From positions 2,586,501 to 2,650,500 of the forward strand of contig JAVTVX010000016.1 in assembly GCA_033439265.1 (NCBI GenBank): DNA of 64,000 bases, written 5' to 3'. A program made the translations under genes and the position numbers. The notes beneath the pieces were generated by a model. It was given only the letters and a program-made list of their open reading frames with translations. It did no database searches and was not told the origin of the DNA. Shown one piece after another: positions 25,138 through 36,500 of the stretch; position 1 is the stretch's first letter, and each line of letters opens with the position of its first letter. The DNA comes from Dillenia suffruticosa. Taxonomy: Eukaryota; Streptophyta; Magnoliopsida; Dilleniales; Dilleniaceae.

Positions 25138-25432
25138 TTCTTGGACTAGTCGAAGCCGATTGAAGTGAGTCCAATCTTTTCGATCTGAATTTGGGCCCAA
25201 CCAAACTTTGAAAACAAAAGCCGAGACCAGAAACAATTGAAAACAGTGAATGGTGGGAGAGCAGAGCAGAGCAGACCACGTACTTTTGATTTGATTGGAG
25301 AAGCAACATGAACACAACCTCCATCTCTAACATACCCTTCATTTCCCAAATCCTTCTTCACAACATCCAACACTTTGTTCACTTCCACCCAGAAACCCTA
25401 GACATTTTCCCTTTCCATCTCTCGTAATTGAG

Positions 25433-25538
25433 ACAGCCCAAGGCCAAGTTTCCCAAGACAATACTTCGGACGCTGTCGCCCGGAGATTGATTCTGCTTCG
25501 TCACGCCATGAGTTCTTGGGATGATAGCTCTTTACGAG
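25433..25538 (+). pseudogene. SixA-like exon 1 (catalytic RHA)
   Basis: The exon runs to donor GTACTT at 25539. It encodes SDAVARRLILLRHAMSSWDD and ends in phase 1. A pyrimidine-rich stretch ending ATTGAG at 25432 could be an acceptor, so an earlier exon is possible. Confidence 0.7.
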
Positions 25539-25928
25539 GTACTTTCTATTTTAATTAAAAAATAAACTCTAATCATGATATAGTTCTTGGGATGATGCCC
25601 TGATCAAATTAGTTCTAGGGATTTTTGGATTTTTAGATTTTTTTCTACATATAAGTAGATATAGCCTACTTATTTGCATTTTGAGATTTAATTTGAAGGG
25701 ATTTTTTTTTTCTTAAGAAATTTATGGTACTAAGATATGCTCATGCGTGTATTAAACAATGTTGTCTCGTAGTATATTATGGTTGTTGTCATATGGTCAC
25801 TCATTGGTATAATCCTGAACTATTTTTGACAACGGGGTATGTGCCAAACTTTTAGTCGATCATAGTGCTTAACTAGAGGTAGCATAGATGGCCCTCTTTT
25901 TAACAGGCATCGTTGTTTGTGGAAATAG

Positions 25929-26029
25929 ATCATGATCGCCCTTTTGAGTGAAAATGGACGAGCTGATGCTGTGAATGTTTCTTGCAAGCTTCAGCAGTTG
26001 GGTTGGATCCCTCAACTCATATTGTTAAG
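25929..26029 (+). pseudogene. SixA-like exon 2, one extra T
   Basis: It starts after ACCEPTOR AAATAG. DHDRP is in one frame and the following LSENGRADAV is in the next, across a run of four T at about 25942-25945. The donor is GTTATAG at 26030. Confidence 0.75.
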
Positions 26030-26139
26030 GTTATAGTGTTTTCTGTATTTTTTTAAAAAAAATAATTTCATTAGTTTTTCATTATTACATTACATAAGAT
26101 TGGATGTCGAGACTTTGATATGGATGTTTTTTGGGACAG

Positions 26140-26319
26140 TGATGCACAGAGGACAAGGGATACCCTGAAAATTATGCAGAAAGAGGCATCCGGCTTTTTG
26201 GAAGCGGAGGTGCATTTTATACCAGGCTTTTATTCTATTGCAGCAATGGATGGGCAGACGGCGGAGAACCTTCAACATGCTATCTGTCAATTTGCAAAGG
26301 ATGAGATTCTTACAGTTCT
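26140..26319 (+). pseudogene. SixA-like exon 3
   Basis: It is open throughout. The acceptor is GGGACAG and the donor GTGAGT. It encodes SDAQRTRDTLKIMQKEASGF and onward to DEILTVL, the core of the phosphatase fold. Confidence 0.8.
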
Positions 26320-27067
26320 GTGAGTTTGCCTACTATTAAGCTTTAGTTTATGGCATTTGATGTTGTTGGTATCATGGTTAATATCATGGCACTGGAATTC
26401 TCAATGACTCTTGGAGGCGTTGATTGTTCATTTCTGGACTATCTTGACATAGTTTGGTTACTATTTGTAGCTTTCTTCAGGATTTTCCTATTGGACACTC
26501 ATAGTTGACACATATTGGACTACAACACCCATAGATAGGACACCTGTAGTATAGGACACTCAGGATTTTCCTATTCTGAACTACGACACTTATAGGATGG
26601 AACACATATTGGACATTTTTCAGCTTTATTTACATTTTCAGGTATTGTCTCTCAAAGCAGATGCTTTTTCAACATTTTGAAGGCAGTTCCTGTGCATATC
26701 AATCATTCAATGAGCTCTATGATTCATATATTGAGATAGTTGTCTTAAAAATGAAAGAATAAGAGAGTAAAAAACTTGGAAAGTAATGTGAAGCTCAAAA
26801 TTAAACCATGGGAGGCATTAGTTAGGTTCCTAAGGGGGTAGATCACATGGAAATTATCTTGTATTAAGTTTGACATATTTTATGAAAATGCAGTTTTGGA
26901 TGTGTGAATTGCATACTATTGCAATATGCATGCCCATGCACATACTGCATTCTTATATTTAATTTTATCTTGTCATGATGCCATGTCTTGTTGTTTCTTA
27001 TTTTCATGCTTCATATGTCTTGTCTCCGTTTTTGTGCAACATCATCCTTATCATTTGAAATAGTACA

Positions 27068-27140
27068 TATACGTCCACCCTCCCCCTATCTTCGCACTAA
27101 GTCGGGGAGCACTTTGTGCACCGGGTGAGCCCTTTTTTGG
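27068..27140 (+). mobile_element. Au-SINE-like 3' fragment
   Basis: CACCCTCCCCCTATCTTCGC and, further on, TTTGTGCACCGGGTGAGCCC followed by TTTTTT resemble the 3' half of the plant Au SINE. It is a fragment in SixA-like intron 3; flank duplications were not resolved. Confidence 0.5.
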
Positions 27141-27557
27141 GTGTCGTCCAAGAATTGAAGTCGATTAATGCAAAGAAAGTTTTGCTCTGAACTGAAGTTT
27201 CTAGCACCATTCCTCTCGTGTCACTTGCACTAGGTTGGCAAAGTAAGAGTTACTAACATAAAAATAGTATCACTTCTGAAGGTACCGATCACGGAGCGCC
27301 TTTCATGGATCAAGAATAATAGAATCAATAATGCTATACACCAATAAATTGATTAGTGTACTATTGTCACTCATAAAGTCAAAATCTTCTTTCATGAAGA
27401 AGGGATGTTCCAACTTCATAACTAATTGGTAGTAGGTCATCTATGAAGCATGGTTGGTTGCAAGAGGTAGGCGGGCATGCCTAGGCCATAACATGGGAAT
27501 GGGGATAATGATGCAGAGAACTTTGAAAATACAGAATATGAATTGATATGGTAAGAG

Positions 27558-27994
27558 GAGCTTTGTACCAAATTAACCTAAAAAGAAAAAAAAAATTTTA
27601 AAACAACACCCCTAAAAAAATATTTCCAAATCTAACACACTCATGTCGTGACTTGAAGTCACGACATTACTGTTTATTGAACAGTAAAATACTGTTCAAT
27701 GAACAGTAAAATACTGTTCAATGAACAGTAAAATACTGTTCATTGAACAGTGCCATGTCGTGACTTCAAGTCACGACATGTATAGTGCCATGTCGTGACT
27801 TGAAGTCACGACATGAGACCGTGATGAACAGTGTCATGTCGTGACTTGAAGTCGCGACATGACACTGTTCAATGAACAGTAATATCGTGACTTCAAGTCA
27901 CGACATGAGTGTGTTAGATTTGAAAATATTTTTTAAAGGGTGTTGTTTTAAAATTTTTTTTTTTTTTTTTTAAGGTTAATTTGGTACAAAGCTC
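27558..27994. mobile_element. Mutator-type MITE made of hairpins (437 bp, 9-bp TSD)
   Basis: Terminal inverted repeats of about 105 bp start GAGCTTTGTACCAAATTAAC on both strands. The flanks TGGTAAGAG (27549-27557 and 27995-28003) are a perfect 9-bp duplication, typical of Mutator-like transposons. The interior is an array of two palindromes: five copies with arms ATGTCGTGACTT around one centre base (one arm imperfect), and five copies of CTGTTCAATGAACAG or close variants. The whole element could fold as one long hairpin or as a row of small ones. It has no coding capacity and lies in intron 3 of the SixA-like gene, in its sense strand. Confidence 0.9.
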
Positions 27995-28187
27995 TGGTAA
28001 GAGTGCAAGATTAAAACAGTGCTATTTGCTTGTAAGCATAAAATTTGGTATATAAAGTAAAATTGATCGTTTGTAAGAAATTGTGTTCAGTGTTTGAGAC
28101 ATGGCTGAAACACATGAAGCTGGTTAGCTAAGAGGATAGAGGAGAAACTGTGCAAGAGTAGATGGATCTGATATCTTCTGTAATTAG

Positions 28188-28308
28188 CAAGTGTATGGGA
28201 CATAACAGGGGATGGGAGGAGACAGCCTCCATGTTCTCAGGTGCTTCTGTAGAACTGAAGACATGTAATGCTGCATTGTTAGAAGCATCAGGAAAATCAG
28301 GAGAAGAG
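28188..28308 (+). pseudogene. SixA-like exon 4 (second catalytic His)
   Basis: The acceptor TAATTAG ends at 28187, chosen because it keeps the frame into CMGHNRGWEETASMFSG. The exon ends SGKSGEE before donor GTCAGG. Confidence 0.8.
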
Positions 28309-29093
28309 GTCAGGATCCTTTATTTTCTTGAATTTTTGCTGGTTTCTATTAAAGATGTTACTTGCAATATGTTTTTGTGACTGGAACCAATGTCTGATTT
28401 TAGATGTTCAAACAATTGAGTTGGTGCAATGGTCTTGTCTGATTGGAAAGAGACCTAAACTCAAAGATGGGTTAATTGCACACAGTAGTTGCTAGCTGCT
28501 ATAATATTTTAGTTGGATTTTAGTAGGTTCATTTGTTGACTCAAAGATGGGTTGATTGGAAGGAGACTGATACTCAAAGATGGGTTTATGAGATATGTGG
28601 AAACCCTCATATTTGTTCTCACACTAGGATTTTAGTAGGCTCATTTATTTTGTTTCCATCTACTTATAGTCATATGATATCCTAACATGGTTTCGTGAAG
28701 CAAAGAGATTGCAGTGGATGCCGTAGTAATGATAAGGCTTTACACTAGGGATTATTTTGACAATTGAAAGATTGAGGCCTGATTACAAAACTTGCTTATG
28801 GCTGTAACTTGCAATATTCTATATATTTATGGCGGCCGCCCAATTAAGAAGTATACCTTGAGTGAAATTGAGTTTATGTAACATGGATGCTTAGGTCCAT
28901 GAAAGAGTCCCATCTATGTTTTGGTCCTTGCTCCATGGACTCTGTCCAAATAAGTGTCTATCGATTTACTGGTTTTCGTTGTTGATGTGATGTGGTTGTT
29001 TGTATGAAAATTGTAATGTTTGAAAATCATAACAGCTCACAAGTATATGAGGTTATCATAGATGAGTGAATACTCAGGGTGTCGTGTCCTTAA

Positions 29094-29192
29094 TGGGCCC
29101 ACAGTGCCACCCTTAATGGGTCCCATAATGCTTGGACCGTATTAGTTGGGTAAAACCCGGATACGTGTAGGTGAAAACCCAAAAAAAGTGTA
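29094..29192. mobile_element. Small insertion with 12-bp flank duplication
   Basis: About 99 bp lies between two copies of TCGTGTCCTTAA (29082-29093 and 29193-29204) in SixA-like intron 4. It ends GAAAACCCAAAAAAAGTGTA, so a small SINE-like retroposon is the simplest reading. The family is unknown. Confidence 0.5.
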
Positions 29193-29204
29193 TCGTGTCC
29201 TTAA

Positions 29205-29917
29205 GTATTGGTGTGTGTGTGCTGAGTGTTTCTAGAGTCTACTTTTGACGAGTAACTAAGTGAAAGGGTGTTGAATGTAACTATGTTAACCTAACTAAAC
29301 TAAAGCAATTAAGAATGAGATATCAATTAAACTAAAGAGTTAAATCAAAGTAAAGAAGCCTAGTGTTCAAATACACCACTAGCAAGGAGTCTGGATTAGA
29401 GTTTTAGGCTATAAGCTTCAAACTCTCAAAAGCCCATGAGTATGATTAACAAATTATGCCAAATTACTATTCATTCTTAGGTTTAGTGACCTAATCCATC
29501 TATTAGTATCATAACATGTTCGACATAAGTTATCTATTGTTAGCATGAATCATTCAATACTCCTTATTCATCTATCCAATTAATACCATTGCAAGACAGT
29601 CACGAGTAAAACTACAACATTCCCAAGTGAAATCACAAATATCATCAAACCCTAGCATGCTTTCTACAAGACAGTCAAGAAGAGGATAGATGAATATAAT
29701 CAAAACAATTGTCTGTGTTGCAATCACAATAATCAAACTTCAAACCAAGTTTTCAGATTTTGGTTATGAAATACTCATGGTGTTAAACTTGGCCAATTTT
29801 ACTTGCTTTCAAATGCTCTACTTGGCCAACAACTAGATCTTTTTTTCCCTCTTGTATGGGGCATAGGGTCTCTAATTCTAAGTTTCTGATCCAACCCATT
29901 TCTGTTGCCACTTGCAG
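29205..29917. other. SixA-like intron 4, rest
   Basis: AT-rich intron sequence, partly repeat-like in texture (29270-29760), without ends I can define. Confidence 0.3.
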
Positions 29918-30016
29918 GCATTTTTGCTGGCAGGCTGGGGTGGGTGGAAGCTTCTGGGCATTGTAAAACCGGATACATCTTCAATAGTTCAATTGATCAG
30001 TGATAGGATCCAATGA
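29918..30016 (+). pseudogene. SixA-like exon 5 and stop
   Basis: The acceptor is CACTTGCAG. The exon encodes AFLLAGWGGWKLLGIVKPDT and SSIVQLISDRIQ, then TGA. The family usually has AGMGG or AGLGG where this copy has AGWGG. Confidence 0.8.
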
Positions 30017-30610
30017 AGTGCCTGCATTGAAAACAAGATACGGTGAATAAAATTTCCTCCTTGTTCAACCAGCCGAAGTTGATTCGAGCTTTCTTGGAAC
30101 TTTGCATATGATCACTACCTTCTCATCCGAGTTTTTATGGAAATTGGGGGAAGACCGGAGACAAAAGCCACATGTTTGGTCCTTCGTTGACCCACGTAGT
30201 CTGCTGACAGATGAAAGTCACAGGCTAGATTGAAGCTGAACTTTCGGAGTATTCATGCTCTTGGCACTCCCACATATGCAAGTGATACAGCATCGGGCCT
30301 TATAAATGCTAAGATTTTAGGTTTGATCTTGGCAAAGTTGCTACTTTATACTGAAATTGTATGATGTGTTTGGTGTAGATGACATGGACCCCATCTCATG
30401 TTAATCTGGTTGTTGCAGAGACAGAACCTTTCTTTACGGATGTCTCCATACCTGATATTATGCTTATGGCGAGTAGCAATTGTAACTGCAACTCATGCCC
30501 AAAAAAAAAGGGAAAATGAAAAGGAAAAACTTGGAAAAATTAATGTTTTGCCTTTGTTGTTAAATTATTTACACTTTACCAGATGGGTCGCTAAAGTATT
30601 TAACTCCTGG
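30017..30610. other. 3' flank of the SixA-like gene
   Basis: Probably the old 3' untranslated region and spacer; no gene recognised. Confidence 0.35.
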
Positions 30611-30624
30611 GAACATCAAAGCGA

Positions 30625-30711
30625 TAGCCTAGTGGTGCAAACTCTTCTTTCCCAATCTGGTGATCTCAAGTTTGAATCCTTGTACAACAAAAAAAAAAAC
30701 CAAAAAAAAAA
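30625..30711 (+). mobile_element. Very short tRNA-like SINE
   Basis: The 87-bp insert starts TAGCCTAGTGGTGC (A box), continues to CAAGTTTGAATCCTTG (B box) and ends in an A-rich tail. The flanks ATCAAAGCGA at 30615-30624 and 30712-30721 are identical, and similarity continues through 'YAGCC', so the exact start may be a few bases later. Confidence 0.75.
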
Positions 30712-30770
30712 ATCAAAGCGACAGCCCTTTATCCCAATAAGATTCCTGGATTTCAAAACCTGGAAATTTC

Positions 30771-30908
30771 TTTGTTTTTTTTTTGGGTACCATGTCTTTG
30801 GATATCGTCCGGTATCCGGGATTTTGTCCTGACTAATCTGGCGGAGTCGAATTTCGGTCATGTTTAAGAAAACTCAATCCACATTCAGTTGAGCCAACTC
30901 ACGTCGGT
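30771..30908 (-). mobile_element. SINE, 'CATGGTAC-polyA' family, internally shortened
   Basis: On the minus strand it runs from GTGAGTTGGCTCAACTGAAT to ACATGGTACCCAAAAAAAAA. A 16-bp perfect duplication AAAACCTGGAAATTTC flanks it (30755-30770 and 30909-30924). It lacks the middle part present in the copy at 24142-24378. Confidence 0.8.
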
Positions 30909-30924
30909 AAAACCTGGAAATTTC

Positions 30925-31364
30925 GTGTTCTCAGGAAGAAAGTTGATGAGTTTTAAAACATAGGAAGCAAATCTGTATAGGCAAATAGACAGATGTTGCA
31001 TTAATATGCCGGACAAAATTTATACAATGCTCAACACTAAATGATAACTTGTTCAACTAGCTGCAAGGGGGGCAAAAGGCAATTGAATTTTCCAATTAAT
31101 CCAGGAGAAAGCAGACTGAACACACTTCAGAACCCTGATATAGAGGAAGGAAAAGAAACCAAGATTAGGTGTCATTGCTTGAATCTGTCGGCTGTAAACC
31201 CAAAATGGTGAAGGGATATCCAAGAAAATGAACAGGAATTCAGTGGGGCATCAATTTCTTATACCTGGATAGGGACGGCAGAACAAGTTCTTCCCTTCCC
31301 GCCATAAATCAACCCTGGGGACGACTGATAACTTATCACAGTTAACACCTTGCTTCTCCATTAA
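30925..31364. other. Spacer before the first duplicated unit
   Basis: No gene recognised. Sequence shared with the second unit begins at GCAATTTGGCATTAGACG, 31365. Confidence 0.35.
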
Positions 31365-31379
31365 GCAATTTGGCATTAG

Positions 31380-31875
31380 ACGTGGACGGTTGTGTTAAGG
31401 ACCTAGAATTCATTTTCTTCATTCAGTTGATCAAAATCAGGGTAACAGTCCAGTGCCAACTGATTAAGGTATCTCTGTCCTTTGAAATCGGCAATTCTCT
31501 GCTTTTTTGAAATTTGCAATTAACATTTTGCCATGGATGTGCAACAAGCTGCCCAACTCACTCAAGTTGTAGCATCTCCTTCAAGTTGCCTGTAAAATGA
31601 ATATCAAGATGACATAGGTTTATGAGGCCTTTAAAGTTCAATGTCAACACTCGGAAGTCCTGAGCAACCTTTCAAGATCAAAGTCTGCAACTTGTAAAGT
31701 TGGGTCGCTGTTTCAAACAAACATTTGATTTTCGTGTTTGATAAGTTAATATTTCATAGAATGCTTCAAACATCCAATTGAATCTGGTACTCTTTCAAAG
31801 GCCTGGAAATTGGATATGGTCTATTGGAGTTGCACAACTGCATATCTCGACAATGTCCACCTGAAATGTTAAATG
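31380..31875 (-). pseudogene. CNL LRR relic in unit 1
   Basis: Minus-strand pieces RVPDSIGCLKHSMKY, NLSNTKIKCLFETATQL, LQTLILKGCSG, HLDIHFTGNLKEM and further on YLNQLALDCYPDFDQLNEEN follow the LRR phrase order of plant CNLs ('ELPDSIGxLKHLRYLNLSNTxIxxLPES'). Frames are broken and no NB-ARC remains. It differs from the neighbouring intact gene, so it derives from another CNL lineage. Confidence 0.75.
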
Positions 31876-33555
31876 GAGAGAGAATACGCGACATATTCAT
31901 CATTCAGCTTAGAAGCCTATACATTCACAGGTGAGCAAGCAGCAAGGTTTCACCATAGAGAAACAAAAAAAGGTACAAGAAGGCAGAGTCTCAGAGAAAA
32001 CTACAACCTCAAAATTGAATTAGATACAAATTTATTATGGTTTTAAAAGCAATAACACAATGAACAATAATCTTGAATGGATCTATCTTCAAACATTTAT
32101 TCTGGCCCTTCTACCTAACAAGGATCTCTTATATTTTTCTTTTAGCTCTGTCTCTTAAGCTACATCATCACTTGAATTTTGGGGTACTTCACATGAAGCA
32201 CATCTATATCAAATTACTTATTAGCAAGGAGGAAGCAATAGTTGGAGAGAAGCACCATCTCTTCACATGCCAGTTATATGCTTTGTATAACCTAATCTAG
32301 TTTGTTGGAATTGCACAACAAATCCCCCCCCCCCGGGACAAAAAAGAACAAGTAAGAATTTTTTTTTTTTTTTTTTTTTCTTGGGAAAGCAGTAGCATGA
32401 ATTGTTGAGGCAATATTACTCTCACAATGCAACAACCATAAGGAAATTGGGTTTGAGAATCATGATATGCCTAAAAAATTTCAGATTGACCTCTTGAGCT
32501 GGAAAAATGTAATTACTAACTTGTCCAGTTTTAAGCACATGAAAATAGTATTGACATTTGCTTTGCAGAGACAAAAATACACGAGCAAACTCATGGGAAA
32601 TTGCTCACCAATTTCAAAAGTAAACTATACCGATTAAAGAAAAGACTATTTTAATCTGATTTTTTTTTCACTGTTGTGTCCTCTGCTGTCATTTGTTCTT
32701 CCTTTTCCTTCCCAAAGCCTGACTACTGTCAATTTTCCTGCAATTTTGTGAAAATTATGTAATATTAGATCTTCACTTTCATACTATAGGAACTCTAAGA
32801 ATGTCCTTTTTGTAATCAGGCTCTCACTTAAATTCTTTTGAAAGTCTCTCTTACGTCCAACTTATCATGAGGTTTTTGATCGCAGGTTGCCACCAAACTA
32901 ATGAAAATAATTTTCATAACGGGTAGAATTTTTACCAAATGTTATGGAGAATCAATCATAGCAGAGATAACGACACACACATGCTTGAACTTAGAAGCAT
33001 ACACATTCATGGGAGAGCAAGGAGTAATAGTCACTATAGAGAAGCAAAAGAGGTACCAGAAGGGAGAATCTCAAAGAAAACTACAACCCAAAACTAGAAT
33101 CAGATACAAATTTATATGGTTTCAAAAGCAATAACACAAAATACAGTAATTCTGAAATTCAGCCCATAACAAAGATCTCTGCTATTTTTTATTTTAGTTT
33201 TGTCTCCAAGAGAGGTATTGGTAACAGCTACATCATTTGGGTCACGAGTGGTTGGATTTTGGGTAACTTCACAAGAAGCAAATCTAATGCGCGGAAGGAC
33301 CATATCTATTATTTCACATGTTACGTATATAACATAATACATCAAGAAGAAACCATGTCTAATAATTGGATACAATCTATCGGAATTGCACAGCCATGTC
33401 TCTGTAAAACACAACGCATATTAAAGGTAAAGGGCATCCCAAAGATGATTGTGAGCACATAGAAGATAGATGGAAAATCATTAAAAAAGAAAGAAATAAA
33501 ATAAAATAAAATACAAGATGCTAACATATGGATGGGCATCATGCACCGTACCAGT
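31876..33555. other. 3' flank of CNL 1
   Basis: It is shared with 54950-58320 of unit 2 apart from the CACTA-like insertion there. It includes a C run and a long T run (32323-32380). A region at 32690-32930 corresponds to the open frame 55762-56052 but is interrupted here. Confidence 0.5.
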
Positions 33556-36500
33556 TTAAGCACTGATAACATCACGATCTATCTCTACGTAGGGGATGAG
33601 GGCGATGTGGGGCCAATACACACCTTCTTGCTTCTTCCCCTTCTTCGAGTTTGAGCACTCTGGGGCTAGCAGTGGACATCCACTGATCTCCAGTCTCAAG
33701 AGCGTGGGAGGGAGGCCTGTCTCTGGCAGGCGCCGTAGCTTTGCGCAAGAGTCGATCCGTAGAACCTCTAGAGAGGTGAGTTTCCGGAGGCCTGTCTCTG
33801 GCAAGTGCTGTAGCTCCGGGCAATTGTAGATCCCTAGTTCCTGAAGAGAGGTGAGGCTTAGGAAGCCTGTCTCTGGCAAGTGCTGTAGCTTTGGGCAATC
33901 AGAGATCCATAGTTTCACAAGAGAGGTGAGGTTTAGAAGGCCTGGGGATGATATCGATTCCAAATTGGAGAAATTCATTATGGTAAGAGAGGTTAGGGAA
34001 GGAGGCAAGACCAGAAATTGGTTATTCGGAAAGGTAATCAAAGCCTCGCTAGGTTCACCTATCGTAAAATACCGAAGGTTGGGAGGCAATCGCAAACCAA
34101 GGAGTGGACAATTTGAGATTCGCAACTCACGAAGTGAAGTGAGGTCATGGATGTTATTCGGTAGGGACTTCAGATTTGGGCAATCAGTGATTTCAAGATA
34201 TTGAAGATTTGGGGTGGGCAAGCCTGTGACTGGAAACGTTTCTATTCCCTCACATTCCACCACTCCCAAACATGCGAGATCGGTGAGAGTATGGAGGCAT
34301 TCTGGCAAGCTTTTCAGTTTCGGATATCTATAGAACCGTAGGAATGGAAGGGAGGTAGATTCGATTAACATCTCCGAAACCGTCTCCAATTTTGGACAAC
34401 TACAGATATCAAGACTCTTAAGAGTTGTAGGCAGCTGACGGCTTGGAAAGACCTCGAGTGATTCACAGTCATATATCCTCAGATGCTCAATGTTTCTGAA
34501 CCACTGATTGCCCGAAATCGAAGTTAGTGATGGGCATCCTGTTATACGTAAAGATTCAAGACCCAAAGCCGACAATGCCAATGAACAAATGCTATTACTC
34601 CCTTCTGTTACACATCTCAATGCCTCACAATCTTCAATATCAAGGATTCTCAGCATCAAAGGCAACTCCAGATATACAAGCTTTGCGCACTTCCGGATAT
34701 GCAACTTCTTAAGAGACGCGAGCATGCAAAAGCCATTTAACAGCCTCTCCAACTCCGAACAGTCATCCACCTGTAGTTCTTCAACTTTCGGAAGCAAGAA
34801 CTCATCAGGTAGAAAGCTAAGCCCTGAAATTCTCCCAATGGAGAGAGATTTGAGTGACGCGAGCTCAATGTTGCTGTCTCTGATTATTGCATCAGAACAA
34901 CCCCGCAATGCTAGTCTCTGAAGATGACTAGCTGTTGAATTAAGCCTCGAAAGTGGAAATACCAACAATGGGCACTCATAAATCTCAAGGCATATGAGCT
35001 TAGCAAAACTTGTATCTGGCAAAGACCAATCTACCCATTTGGTCATATTCCGAAATTGTAGGGACTCCAAGGATGGGAATGGAGATGACTGAGAAGAGTG
35101 AGAGGCATCAGCATGGCTAGAGCAGAATTCCCAACCCACACTTTCTACTTCATCCATATCCATAATTTTCAGCCTTTGAAGTGATGGCAGCTGACCCAGA
35201 CACGGCAGCTTTTTGCACTTTTTACACCCATCAAGCCGAAGGTCCACTAATCCGAAGAAAGACGAATCCCCTATCCAACTTGGAAAACTCAATCCACCAT
35301 AGGACCAAATTTCAAGTTCTTTCAAACTTCCTGAATGAGGCATGAGCGAGTCTAAGACTTGGAATTCATTTGCATCATTTCTAGAATCATCCTCAAAATC
35401 TTGACCCCAATGCAACATCAACCGGCGGAGCCTCTTCTTTTCCTTCAACTTGGCTGCACTTGCCTCCCGGATGTGAACTACATTGCGCAAATCTAGAATG
35501 GAAATTTCACCACCAATGTGATTCAAGCATCCCAGTTCACCCAGACCCAAACCACTACCTTTGCCCACGGTAAACTTGCTCAAAGTCCGAAGGTATTTTA
35601 GATGTCCTAATCCTGCTGGTAGCTCTTGTAAACTTCTTGTACCTCTAATATCAAGATGTCGAAGATTTGTTAGGTCATGGATGTTGGTGGGTAGGTGACT
35701 AAGACATTGACAATCCTTTAAAATCAAAGTCTGCAAATAATACAAAGAACACAAGGATTGGGGTAAACACTTGATTCTGGTACGAGACAAATTCATGTAG
35801 CGAAGATGTTTCAAGCCAGTAACAGAATCTGGTAATTCACTAATTTGATATCCACTTAAAGAGAGCACCCTTAGGAACTTCAGTTGTGAAAATAAATCTT
35901 GCAATACATTGATGCTAATGTAGGCCTCATCATAAAAAGCAACACTAACTGGCATTGGGAGGAAAGTTCGCAGACTCCCTTTATCATGGAAAACTTCAAA
36001 TCTCTTGAAGTGCTCATGGGACTTGCGAGTGTATGAAGAATGGCGAGCGCTACCAATCTTTCTTTCATTGTCCCCCAAGATTTCATCCAACCTGATGCAA
36101 GTTTCTTCTGCCACAATCTGAGACAGATCATGAACCATATCGTGCATAATAAAATAGGATGAATTGCGGTCTGAATTTTGGAAAAGTGATCTTGCCAGTA
36201 GATCTTGAAAATATTCAAGACCTAAGTCTTCCATTCGCTTATTTCCTTTTTCTTCGGCCAAATATCCCTCTGCCATCCACAAGAGTATCAACTCATCCCT
36301 ATCGAATTTGTAGTCCTTTGGGAAGATGGAGCAATATGCAAAGCACCGCTTCAAATGAGAAGGAAGATGGTGATAGCTCAATCTAAGAGCCGGAATAATG
36401 CCACATTTTTCTTCCGGAATTTCCCATATTTTGCTGGTCAAAACATTTTCCCAGGCAGAAGGATCATAGTTATCGCGCAAGAGACCTCCAAGTGCTTTTG

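Larger units (their letters stand above)
25433..30016 (+). pseudogene. SixA-like phosphohistidine phosphatase (histidine phosphatase superfamily), frame-broken
   Basis: Plant members are small, often plastid-targeted relatives of bacterial SixA. The five exons are about 25433-25538, 25929-26029, 26140-26319, 28188-28308 and 29918-30016. Exon 1 has the catalytic RH motif (RRLILLRHAMSSWDDSSLR). Exon 2 has DHDRP, then NGRADAVNV and KLQQLGWIPQLIL. Exon 3 has SDAQRTRDTL and FIPGFYSIAAMDGQTAENLQ. Exon 4 has the second catalytic His in CMGHNRGWEE. Exon 5 has GGWKLLGIVKPDTS and ends at TGA 30014-30016. All introns are GT/AG and phases agree. Exon 2 has TTTT where the family frame needs TTT, which stops translation early; this could be real or a homopolymer error. 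The only nearby upstream ATG (25308) is in another frame, so the start is unresolved. Confidence 0.8.

Noticed and set aside
27620-27910. CRISPR-like array of palindromic repeats
   Set aside because: The repeats lie inside a MITE with inverted ends and a 9-bp target duplication in a plant intron; there are no unique spacers of even length.
34508-34921. Plus-strand open frames inside the two CNL genes
   Set aside because: They are antisense shadows of conserved LRR codons and recur at the same places in both genes.
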